Assembly: GCA_907165275.2 (NCBI GenBank)
Contig: OU015661.1
Coordinates: 8,315,501 to 8,379,500 of the forward strand
Direction: 5' to 3'
Length of the DNA stretch: 64,000 nt
Source of the DNA: Zygaena filipendulae
Taxonomy: Eukaryota > Arthropoda > Insecta > Lepidoptera > Zygaenidae
This document shows, piece by piece, positions 26,651 through 37,300 of the stretch; the first letter of the stretch is position 1; every line of letters begins with the position of its first letter. The notes beneath the pieces were generated by a model. That model did not search any database, was not told the origin of the DNA, and worked only from the letters and a program-made list of their open reading frames with translations. The position numbers were made by a program, and so were the translations under genes.

Positions 26651-26997
26651 AACTAAAGAGCTTTGTTGGTTACTAAAGACTAGCTCTTCTCCGCACTTTC
26701 ACCGCATTAGTTGAGGTTTCAAAAACACTTTCTAAACAATGAGCTCGGAGTAAGCGTTTTTCTAGAATTTCTTGAGCAACTGTTTCTTGACCAATGTTCT
26801 CATTATGGGGTTTTCTGTTATAATAGTGTGAGTCATTTATTATGAACATTCGCACATTATGCATTAAGCAAGCTTCAGGCTACATTATTTTGTGTTTTTA
26901 ATTTTGTCTGCAATAAACTACTTTTTTCTCAGATATTTGATGGCCACTGAAGGAATCAGCTCGAAAATAAACAGATAAATTACACAAATTATCATCA

Positions 26998-27003
26998 TTT
27001 ATT
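26998..27003 (-). terminator. SF3B4 polyadenylation signal AATAAA
   Basis: On the minus strand an AATAAA hexamer lies about 50 bases past the SF3B4 stop codon at 27052-27054. This is the first canonical signal downstream of the gene and implies a very short 3' UTR. It is a motif assignment only. Confidence 0.55.
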
Positions 27004-27051
27004 AACCTAACAGTTACACAAACATACAAATCATACAAAACGTAGTCCACA

Positions 27052-30000
27052 TTAATAATTATAATTTGGCTCAGGCGGGTGGTGCGGGGGGAACGGGGGA
27101 TGCCCGAAGGGGGGTCCCCGTGGGGGGAACTGGGGCCTGAAAGACGGCGGCGGCGGCCTCCACGGGGGAGGGGGCCGCGAGCCGGGCGGCGGGGGCGGCC
27201 CAAAGCCGGGGGGGCCGAACGGCGGCGGGGGGAAGTGGTGGAACGGCGGCGGCGGCGGGCCGGGCGGCGGCGGCGGGCCCGGGGGCGGCATCGTCGACGG
27301 CGGCGGGGGCGGCGCGGCCATCGGCAGCGGGGGCGGCGGGCGCACGCTCATCGGCGGCCCGGGCGGGGGCATCGGGGACGGCGCCGGCGGCGGCGGCGGC
27401 GCCATCAGCATCGGCCCCATCAGGGTCGGCGGCGCGTCCGCGAACAGCTGGTGGGGGCGGTCCGCGTGCGACAGCGGGTTTTGCGCGGCGAGCAATCTGC
27501 AACGATTTAAATCATATCAATCGTATCAGAGTTAAAATCTGTGAAAAGATGTGAGAACTTATGTGCAGATAAAGATATTTAAATTTTGAACTTAATGTAT
27601 TTCGCCGTCGCTTCAGCATTAAAACTTATAATCGTAATCCTTTATTTTTGGCGCTTACAGTTCTAACGGACTCAGAGTCGTGTTATTGATTAAAATATAA
27701 TTTTAAGTAAACATTTTTTAAACCAAATTTCTCAGTCAAAGACGATCATTAAATTAGTGCTCATTGGCATTTAACTACATTTTTCAAAACTTAATTAGTC
27801 AAATGACAATTAACATTAATTTATTAAAAATCTCTGATTGCGGCAATTTCATTTTAAAAAAAACTTCACTTAAAATTAAGTAATCATTAAAACGACTGAG
27901 TGCGGCCGTATATCGATGCTATACGGAGTGTTATCAAATGCTAGCTGCAGAATATTTAAACAAAAAAATTGTTGTAATAAAGCTAAACACAATACCTTTC
28001 AGCCGCAGAGCCGTGCCTCTCTCCCTTGACGTCTTTCTTGAAGGCATACGACACAGATATAGGTCTGTTGCACAAATATTGGTTGTTCATAGCTTCTATA
28101 GCCGCGTCGGATGCCTCGAACGAAGCAAAGTTTATGAACGCGAATGCTTTCGAGTTGCCAGTCTCGGGATCTCGCATCACCTATAGAAAAGTATGATATT
28201 ATGGGTTTGATAAATAATGAATTGAAAATTTCGATCGGCTCATCTAGGTCTTGTCTATGACCAACAAATATCCTTAGTTTATAAACTAACGCGCGCGTGC
28301 TTGCAACATAATCTCAAAGGCCTTTAGCACATTATAAGAAATTTTCTTGTGTCTTATAAGACATCCAGTAGCTTTGGTTTTTATATGGGACCGTACATAT
28401 TACAAGAAATGTCGAATAAGACACACGCATAGTAATTTTTGTCGGATGCATGTAGGTAAGACAAGAAAATTTCTTATAACGTGCTAAAGGCCTTAGATGG
28501 TCAAAAATCAATGATTAGTTATCCACTTAAAAAATATATATACATTTACATATATACCCAACACACATGACGTATAAAATAATTTGTTCACAGTGGAGTA
28601 AAAAATTTTTGTAGCCCGTTAATGTGTTACGGTTATAGTGAACATAGCCCCCTTTTGACGTCCAATCAGGAAAACTTGAACGAGTTATGATTGGCTTCGG
28701 GCGAAGCACCTAGTATCCATAAACCATTTTGAACTATCTCTTACGAACAATATTGAATAGCAAACCAATACATCTATTACCCAATCTGTGCACTAGTTTC
28801 TAGCTCTTTAATCAGTATAGGAAATGGATCACAAAGTATCATCAGTGACTTGTGGAGTAAACTATATTTATTTTTAAATAAAATCACCTTAGGTGTCTGC
28901 AATATGACACCAAAAGCAGAGAATGTGTCATAGAGAAGCTTCTCATCAACTTCAGGATCCAAGTTTCCAATGAATACATTAGCACCCACGTCGAGATTCT
29001 TCTGATGAGCTGACGCTTTATTCACCCTCACCGGCTTGCCATATAGTTTTATCATGTTCATTACCTGAATAATAATAAAAATAAGCTTTTATTTACTGCT
29101 CCCCCGCGGTTTCACCCCCTATGAATTGAGAACATTACAAAATATCCTATGAGTGTCCATGTCACTCGATTTAACGACAAACTCCCTAAAGCGTCGAAAT
29201 CACTCCGCTTTGGCTGGGCCCTTATTCATTATGACCACAACACGTCGCGCTAAGATAAGACGCCGCAAAAACTGTCTTTCCCTCGAAATCAAGGAAGTTA
29301 TACTGCAAAAAAATACATTTACAACGTTTCTTATGACATAAAGAATAATAATTTCTAATATATTGGCATCTAGAACGTTTGGAAATGCGTTTTTGGGACG
29401 CGCGTTATGGGCAAGGAACGTTGTTGGTCATAGTGAATAAGGGCCCTGGTTTAGCTTGTTTTCCATACACTCTATATAGCATTACACCCACTCTCCATAA
29501 CGACAAGAATGAAATAGGTAATAAAAAAAATCTTTTTAGTTCCCAAAATGAGTAAAAACTGCGTCGATGTGTACGTTCTTTTGTCGCTTTATTATCTTAG
29601 CCCGTAATTACTGTCAGCATCATGCATACCGAACTCTCTAAGAAACCTTTCTTTTGTTTACGAATTGGGATTACTTGTAAGTGTAGAGTGTTGTTATTAA
29701 GAGTCATGGATTGTCTATACGTTATCATATTGTTAGTTGCTCACAAACTTTCAACGTGGCAAGTAAGAGAAAATCACTGTATTGACGAAAAAGTTTTACT
29801 GATACGCTCAATAGAGGCGGGAGAGAAGATGAGTGGTGTTGGCAGACGCTTTGGATTTAGTCACTCTACCATGTCCAGAATATGGAAAAATAAAGAAAAA
29901 ATTCTACAAGCAGAGGATGCAAAATCTTCCAAAAAATGAAAGATTTGGATCAAGCTGTGCTATCATGGATTCACAATAGTCTGAAATAAACTTTTCTTTT

Positions 30001-32989
30001 TTTAATTTCAATGTTAAATGTTAATTTAAAATTAATGTCAATTTTAGCCATAGCGAGCGCTGTGATCGTTTAGGTTACTGAGGGTTACTCCCTCCACCCA
30101 CTTTGCACCTTGCCAATAACATCAAAATACACACAGTCCCTTGAGTGCCGTTATATAGAAATTACACTATACATATATGCGTTGACTTGAGAACCTCCTC
30201 TATTTTTTGTTGGTTAATAAATGGACATATTAAGCAATACACAAAAGACCTAGTGAGGTCTAGGGAAGACGGTCAGAAGAAGGTTATTTTGAAATTGAGT
30301 GCTATTATGAGTTTTATTTTGTGAGAAATTTTTGTTTTTCTAATCAGCCTTTGTGATGTTTAGTCTTTATATTTTTGTGTCACTTTTTTATGTTATATTT
30401 GTGATCTTAGATTTTTTTTATACCAAATGCATTTTCAAATGCTAGTATTAGTAGATAATAAGGCATTACAGCTGCTCTACAAAAAAGCAGAGCAACTGTA
30501 ATTTTTTTCAAAATGATTTTTTTGTAATATTGCCACTTTTCACACATAGTAGACATTGCAACATACTCACAATTTTCCATCAAAATGACTTTAATAGTCT
30601 TAGAGAAATTTAAATTAATATAAAATCTTTAAATTACGGGAGATTTTTTTAAAATAGTTTTTTGCTCCTTGTATAAAATTTATTCAGCTGCAATCACTTG
30701 GTTTTACTGTAGGGCAGCAGATTCATATCAGCAGCATGGCTTAGAAAGGGGAAATAAAGTTGATTTGTCATGTGATGGATGTGTCTGTCTGTGGGAAGGA
30801 CTGTACATTAGGCACCCTCGATTTTTAAGATACAATTTTTTTTTGGATAGAATAGTGTGTTATAGTGTATTTCTCAAATCTGCAAATTACGGAAATGCAT
30901 AATTTTCGAGAAAAAAAAATAATAAAAAACCTTACTCAATATATGATAATATTTTGACTTTGGCGACTTGGTCAACAGTGCAAACCTAACCTAACCAACT
31001 CAAGTTTAACAAATTTTTATTTTCATTAGCAAATTATAATAATCAAAGATAATAATATAATCACTATATCAATACATGATAATAATAGACGCCATCAAAC
31101 AGTCAGATTCTTCTAAAAATTACGTTCCATTATTGTTAAAAATGTCATATATTTTTTTTCAATCTAGCACTTTAATTGATTATTTATTTACTTAGTATGT
31201 TACAGGTTCCTATGTTTTCATTACAATTATAGCTATTCATAAATAAAAAAGATATTAAAACTGAAAAACATTATTAACAAACATTAAAACTCGCTAACAC
31301 TTTGTCAGAACGTAAAACGAAACACAATTCTTACAAAGTCTATGGCAAATGGTTGACACATCGCAGAGTTTTATATGAAAATAACAAAACTTTAGTATTT
31401 TTTTTCTCGAAAATAATGGGGATTTTATGTGAAGTTATATTAAGCAAAGTCCTACACACATAAAAAATATGAAGCTCGAAATTGCGGGTGCTTATTGTAC
31501 AATTGAGCCTGCCTGTGTACTTTTCGCAAAGGCGACCTGTTGTTAAGTTAAATAATATTTTAAAAATATTGCACTTATGTTAAATAATCTTTTCAGAAAA
31601 TTACACACTTTTATAGCATAATCAGCATCTTCTTCTCCCATGAACTCAACAAATCCATAACCCTGGTGTGTCTGTGTCACTCTGTCTTTAGGCATATGAA
31701 CATTCACTGTAAAAAAAAATTATTATTTGAAATGTTTCATAGTTTGGATTTCCAAAGACGAAAGATAAATACATATTATTTATCATATCACTAGCTGTTC
31801 CCTGCGGTTTAACCTGCATAAATATCAGAGTTCTTGTGGATTTTTTTTTATATGACAGAGTAGATATATGTAAAATATCATGATCAAATTTACTTTCGCA
31901 TTTATAATTTAGTTAAGAATTTAGTCTATGTGGAAACTAAGCAGTTTGTGTACTATGGGTACCCAGACAACTGATATACATAATAATATATTAGTATTGT
32001 AGTTTTACTGTAAATATTGTAACAAACTCAGGGTAAATTTTCATCACATAATATATATCTCAATGTGAAATCAATATGGTTCACAAACTACTAGACCTGC
32101 TGCTGTAGTCAAAAGCTAACGGAAGCAAGTTGGCAAAATTTTAACTGACACTCACCAACAGGTCCCGATTGAACAAAGAGCTCCCACAGCAAGCTCTCTG
32201 ATACCCTGTCATCAAGACCTCCCACATAAATTGTGGCATCTGAAATTATTAATATTACAGTTAGGTACTACACAATCACTTTAGAGCTGATGATGTGCAT
32301 ATCTTACAATATAGTTTTGAAGTACTCAAAACTCACGACTTGAATATCACTACACAGTATAAAACAAAGTCGCTTTCTCTGTCCCTATGTATGCTTAAAT
32401 CTTTAAGACTACACAATGGATTTTGATGCGGTTTTTACCAATAGATAGAGTGATTCATGAGGAAGGTTTATAACTATATTTTATCCTGGAGTTCCTGCGA
32501 GCTAGTTCAGATAAAAATTATTTTCATTAATCTGGCTATAAATATAAGGTAATTTTAAAACAAACAAATTAAGTGAACATGTTACCTATATATTCTTTTA
32601 ATATACTTAAACAAAAATTAACAAGTTTTGCCAAAATGTTCATACTTTCTGTACCTTAATAACTTACTAAAATCTACCCAATCCATAAAAATCTAGTTTA
32701 TCTCATTAAAAGTCATTAAAATTGGTCGTAGAGGTACCTACTCCTGAAAAAACCTTTTTTATAGACCGCTAGAAAAAATTTACCATACCGACTTTTTAGC
32801 CCTATCTATAGAGCATATTATATGGATTATGGAATCATGCAATGCTACTAAATAAGTAAGATTCCGTGACTACCTTATGAAAACTAATTTGGAAGTAATT
32901 TCTATTCAAATTATAACCTCAAAACAAAAAGATCGTCTTTAAAGATATGCATTACCTTGATTTCTTTCAGCAATTGGTCCCGCAGCCAT
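27052..32989 (-). CDS. SF3B4: Splicing factor 3B subunit 4 (SF3B4/SAP49; Drosophila Spx), six coding exons, complete
   Basis: Minus-strand coding exons in order: 32989-32956, 32239-32156, 31706-31609, 29064-28888, 28180-27996 and 27496-27052. All junctions are GT/AG and in phase, giving 340 aa. The start [11 protein letters not shown] is the family N-terminus, and an in-frame TAA lies three codons upstream of the ATG. RRM1 (about residues 13-85) has IYVGGL and GYGFVEF; RRM2 (about 100-175) has VFIGNL and FAFINFAS. The linker [20 protein letters not shown] and the post-RRM segment [10 protein letters not shown] are diagnostic. The last exon is a Pro/Gly-rich tail ending HPPEPNYNY. In the known family this U2 snRNP SF3b subunit contacts pre-mRNA near the branch site and binds SF3B2 in the nucleus. 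The length is close to insect orthologues and shorter than the human protein. Introns hold MITEs and a transposase relic. Confidence 0.96.
27663..27910. mobile_element. Foldback MITE, GCCGCACTCAGAGTCG family, SF3B4 intron 5
   Basis: The ends are ACGGACTCAGAGTCGTG and AACGACTGAGTGCGGC. Internal inverse pairs TGATTAAAATATAATTTTAAG and CTTAAAATTAAGTAATCA are weaker than in the other copies, indicating greater age. Confidence 0.75.
28316..28496. mobile_element. Foldback MITE in SF3B4 intron 4
   Basis: The arms are AAGGCCTTTAGCACATTATA with AGAAATTTTCTTGTGTCTTA, and the inverse TAAGACAAGAAAATTTCTTA with TAACGTGCTAAAGGCCTTAG. About 40 bp pair nearly perfectly around a ~100-bp loop. The family is unknown. 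Confidence 0.75.
29212..29456. mobile_element. Foldback MITE in SF3B4 intron 3
   Basis: The outer arms are GGGCCCTTATTCATTATGAC and the complement of GGTCATAGTGAATAAGGGCC. Inside is TAGAACGTTTGGAAATGCGT. A related segment without clear arms lies near 10195-10280 (TAGAGCGTTTGAAATTGCG). Confidence 0.7.
29765..29998 (+). pseudogene. Tigger/pogo-like transposase N-terminal fragment (CENP-B/Psq HTH), frameshifted
   Basis: The frame from about 29785 encodes [20 protein letters not shown] and then [19 protein letters not shown], a first helix-turn-helix of the CENP-B/Tigger/jerky type. It stops at 29937-29939. In another frame [14 protein letters not shown] continues right after, resembling the start of the second HTH, so there is a frameshift followed by truncation. 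An AATAAA follows at about 29985. No DDE domain is present. It lies in SF3B4 intron 3, antisense to that gene. An open frame from 29622 adds unrelated-looking residues. Domesticated use is possible but unsupported. Confidence 0.6.
30804..31500. repeat. Large inverted repeat in SF3B4 intron 3
   Basis: The left arm (about 30804-30925) runs from TGTACATTAGGCACCCTCGA to AATTTTCGAGAAAAAAAA. The right arm (about 31390-31500) is its diverged inverse, from TTTTTTTTCTCGAAAATAAT to GGGTGCTTATTGTACA. Arms are about 110-120 bp with a ~470-bp centre. No ORF is recognised. Confidence 0.6.
31790..32515. mobile_element. GCTAGT-type repeat fragments in SF3B4 introns 1-2
   Basis: At 31790-31915 (minus): CTAGCTGTTCCCTGCGGTTT then TTCGCATTTATAATTTAG. 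At about 32358-32512 (plus): AAACAAAGTCGCTTTCTCTG and AATAGATAGAGTGATTCATG, lacking the terminal core. Confidence 0.55.
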
Positions 32990-34306
32990 ATTTATTTATT
33001 TTTTCATCACCATACACTAGCATGAAATAAACCAAAGTTATTACACGTAACTTTGGTTTAGCCGCAAACACAAAATAAAACGTAGTAGACACAGAACACA
33101 CATGCTGTAGCGTTTACACTCTGCGTCCTGCGGTCTGTTTCTGTTATTTAATTCAGTGGTCTCAAACCTACCGATTTTTCGGTATTTTTACCGATATGGG
33201 CTCTGTTCTACCGAAATACCGAACTAAAACGATTTTTCTACGATTTCAGAATTCAGAGTATACATGGAAATTGGAAATTAGCTGTGGGCGTTGTATGGAG
33301 TTACGAACGCACAAGTTGTAGCGCCGTACGACCACAAATTAACTAGACTTACTAGGTACACCTTGCAATTTCAAGACACCAATTTAGTGCTCTAAATCAG
33401 ATACAATAGGGTACTTGCATGAAAATATTTCAAAAATAGAGCCTTAGAAAAGCGTTATCGTGAAAGATTTACTAAAAAAATTTCAATAGTTCCAAAATAT
33501 TCAACTTTTAATTTTGTGGAACGGAACGTTGCAACGAAACACCAATCACAGCCAAGCTTGACACATGACGTCACTTTTATTTGGAAACATTTACCTCTTT
33601 CAGAGAAGGCAAAAGAAACTAAGTGCATACAGTCAACGCATATTTTCCACTTTCAGGAAGTTTTTTAATTTAAAATGCATCGGTAAGATGCATTTCGATT
33701 CTTTACTAGAACTTTTGGAAGTAAATCGACACAGTTCAACCTTAATTTCACTTCTGTCTGTCAGTGTCACATGACCCTGTCAATACGACAGTGACATTTC
33801 TATCACAGATTAATAAGGCGTAATTTTGAACTAGTGACGTCATTCCGCGTTTCGGCGGTAAGGTCTAAAGAAGAAGAAGAAAACTTTCTGTTTTGTTTTG
33901 TTTTGTAATTTGTTGGTTGTATATTGTTGATTATAGTAGTTAGGTGTGCAAATATTTTTTAATTTCTTTATTTTCTTTATTTTATTTTGGAAATCTCATG
34001 ATTTTAAAATATATCGGTTTTTTTTTTTTTTTAATTCAATCGCGTTGCTTTGTCTATCAAGTCACACATTGTCATTGGCACAATTACTTGAAAGTTGCCA
34101 TTTAATAAAAGAAGAAGAAGAAGAAGAAGACTCTTGTTGACTGTTGTGTCTTTAGACATATGTCTAGTGTGTCGAACGGAGCACGAGGTGCGCGGTTTGT
34201 TGTTTTTAAAATCATCCAATCGGAATTCGGGTCAACTCATTTCACTTTACGCTGTAATTTTCCATTTCTGCCGCTGCCGAGAACAGAAACAGTATCTTGA
34301 TAAAAT
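32990..34306. promoter_or_regulatory. Divergent intergenic region between SF3B4 and FBXL4
   Basis: About 1.3 kb separates the two divergent start codons, so it must hold both 5' UTRs and probably a shared promoter. I see no convincing TATA box beside either start. TGACGTCA (CRE-like) motifs occur near 33566 and 33834, and a CCAAT lies near 33542. A short stretch near 33170-33235 repeats ACCGAT/CGGTA motifs in both orientations. A (GAA)n run lies at 34110-34131. No ORF here is convincing. Promoter function is inferred from position. Confidence 0.5.
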
Positions 34307-37300
34307 ATGCAGAGTGCTTCGGATGTAATTTCTTCGTTGTTTTTTTACAAAGAAAACGATGAATCAGATAGTAACGAGCCTGAGATAATTGAACAGTTTG
34401 TGGAAAATGTTATAGATTTTAGTTCGCAGTATGGCAGTGAAATAAGTGTATCATACACTGCGTTTAATCTTAGAGGACCTCCTTCTAATTTCCCTGACTA
34501 CGGTGACTATCCTCAGGCCTTTGTTATGGTATGTAACTAATATTAAAGTAGGTACCTACCCTAAGTGCGGCACCTGCATTTAAAGTTTTATTTATAAAAT
34601 GTTTATTTGTTTTTACTACTAAAATATATCAAAAGAAATTATATCAAAATATATTTAATAAATAAATAAGAGATGTTGACCGATATTATAAATTAAAAAA
34701 TATTAAGCAATAAAAATGTTCATAATGTGTATCTGAACTTTAAAATTACACTCTGTTGTGATTGTGCAGAGAACTTATGGCACTTGGTGGGAAGAAGCAC
34801 CATCAGCTGCCCATGATTATGTGCCACAAAATAACCAGACAATATCAAGCCAAGACTTTGTAGGTAATTTTAAAGAATTTTTTTTAAACTTATTTGCTTG
34901 TTAGTTCATTTGATTGACATCTAAACAGTGTAAAACTAATGTAACAATTTTAAAAATACTTATAATCTTTTTAATTGGTTCGAATTTTAATTAATGACAA
35001 GAGATTCATAAATAATATTGTAATGGTTTCACATGTGCCCTAATTCATTATTTTTTTAAATTTAATTATTTAATAGAGAAATAAAGAAAATAAAATAATG
35101 TAGATAGGTATTTACAATATTTCTCTCAACTCTTTAAAATAATTAAAACGGCAACTTAGTAACAAAAAAAAAATGACTTGCAGAAGTTTCATTTGAAAAG
35201 GCAGTTTATCCATTGGAGGTGTCAGTGTTTGAAACCTACAATCCTGGTGCACTGGTCAGGATATGGGCAAGGAAGTCTTCATCATGGGTGTTGTTGTGGG
35301 AGGGAGAACCAGAGTATGTTGGAGACACACCAAGGATATTCAGCCCATCTATAAAACAAATAAATTCGCCTGTAAAGTAAGTACACACACATAAAATAAA
35401 TGAAGCTGTCATTGTAACAGCTGAATAGATTTTAATATACAAAATTATTTTATGCCCAGGAACCTTTTCATCCATAGAAAATATACTTGTAAGTTCCCAA
35501 GAGTACCCCAAAATAAAACATTTGTATCTGTGTCAAAATGCTTTAGAAATAGGTATTAATAAAAATCATTTCAGTATTTATTTTGTACATATTTTCTTTG
35601 ACAGCATCTTAAGACTGGAATTCAACCATAGATTACTCCCATACTATACAGAGCTTGATGCAGTTTTACTAAAAGGAAGAGAACCAAATAAACCTAAAAT
35701 AAGAAATAATTTCTCTTATTCATCAATGTTTTATAAGAAAACACAACCAACTATTGAGAAAGGTAAGTTTCTTTAAAAATATGACTATTCAAAAGGTAAC
35801 ACAACAGGACAACATGAACTAAATTATAACAAAGAATTGATCAATATTTATTGTTGCAGGTACACTTTTGAATCAAATTATATCTTCCAACCTGCACAAA
35901 AGTGTTGTACCACCACTGAATTCAAATTATAAAGACATACAGACAACATTAGGACCACCTTTAGGCGATTTTCACAGGCTTCCAGTGAGTATTCACCTAC
36001 TTAAACTTATTAATACTAGCTATATCTACAACTTTGCGTGGTTTGGATTTATTTACAGATATTTTTTATATGTTGTCCCGTGATAGCAATAATAAGAAAA
36101 AAAAACATGTCCAAGAAAGCATATTATGTGCAAGTTTGCAAGAAATCTTATCTTAGATTTCAGTTTAAAATCCTAACTAATTATATTAAAATTGCGAATG
36201 TGTTTGTTTTGTTTGTCTGACTTTCACGCCAAATCAACTTAACTAATCATTTTGAAATTTTGCATACCTGCACCGTAGGAGTAAAGAAAAAGACATAGGG
36301 TACACATTTATCCAAAACCAGCTGCTGTCCCCCTTGGTTTCACCCGCGCGCGGTTATTTCGGAGTTCCCGTGGGAATTTCGGGATAAAAAGTACCTATCT
36401 ACCCTATGTCACTCAGGACTACCGTACCTTTTTATAGGTGACAGAATTTTTAAAATCAGTTCAGTAGATCCAGAGATTACCTCCTACAAACTCACAAATT
36501 TTACCTTTTTATAATATTAGTATAGGAAAAGGTACTATTCCCGCGAGATGGAAAATTGACTGACAAAATCTACACTACCGCAAGCGAAGTCGCGGACAAT
36601 AGCTGGAGCAATAAAATTAGGTTGATTAGAACCACAGGAAAAAATAAAAGTTGATGAAATAGATACTTACCTATGAGGCAAAAACAATTTTAATTTTATC
36701 CCGTCGATGTTATCATGTAGGTAGTATGTACACTGCGCGACAATAACATCTATGGAAAATTTTCGAATAAAAGAATTTCAAATATGAAGAACTGAAGAAA
36801 CTCGAATTTTCCAGTGCCTAGTTTCTTTAGTAAGTTTTATCTTTAGTAGTTTCTATTAGTAATTTTAAAATATATGGACATTTCTAATTGTAAGTACTAG
36901 GTAGTCATTACCTAGGTAGATAGGTAGTTGCTTTTCTTGTCACGCGTTTATTTGTGTCCGCTAGTTCTTGCAAAAATAGATTTTGATGCGGTTTTTAATT
37001 TTCATTTACAGAATTCCTTCCGGAATGTTTATGTTATCTTTTTAATGAATTCTAAATTGATTCAATAGATTGTTTGCGTGATATTTGCGCCAGGTCACTT
37101 TGCAAACAATACTCGAGCAAAGCCGCTCGCAAAACTTGTCTAAATAGTAAAACTAATATTATACACGCGAAAATTTGTGTGTGTGTGAGTTACTACATTT
37201 GTTACTCCTTGATGCCGAAACGGCTGGACGGATTTGGGTGAAATTTTGTAACGGGGAGCTTTAGGATAGGTACTTTTAGTTCAACTACACAGGACATCTA

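Larger units (their letters stand above)
1..26997. other. Gene-free repeat-rich region
   Basis: No open frame longer than about 100 codons and no recognisable protein domain appears on either strand. Apart from the repeats listed separately, the sequence is AT-rich with many TAGGTA/TACCTACC runs. Stretches with nothing I can name include roughly 5200-6900, 9240-12050, 14170-15940, 17000-18050 and 18520-18990. Small exons of an unfamiliar gene cannot be excluded by eye. Confidence 0.6.

Noticed and set aside
27079..27510. 143-codon Arg-rich plus-strand ORF and a 143-codon Ala-rich minus-strand ORF
   Set aside because: They are alternative frames of the GC-rich SF3B4 tail exon, which is supported by homology and splice phase.
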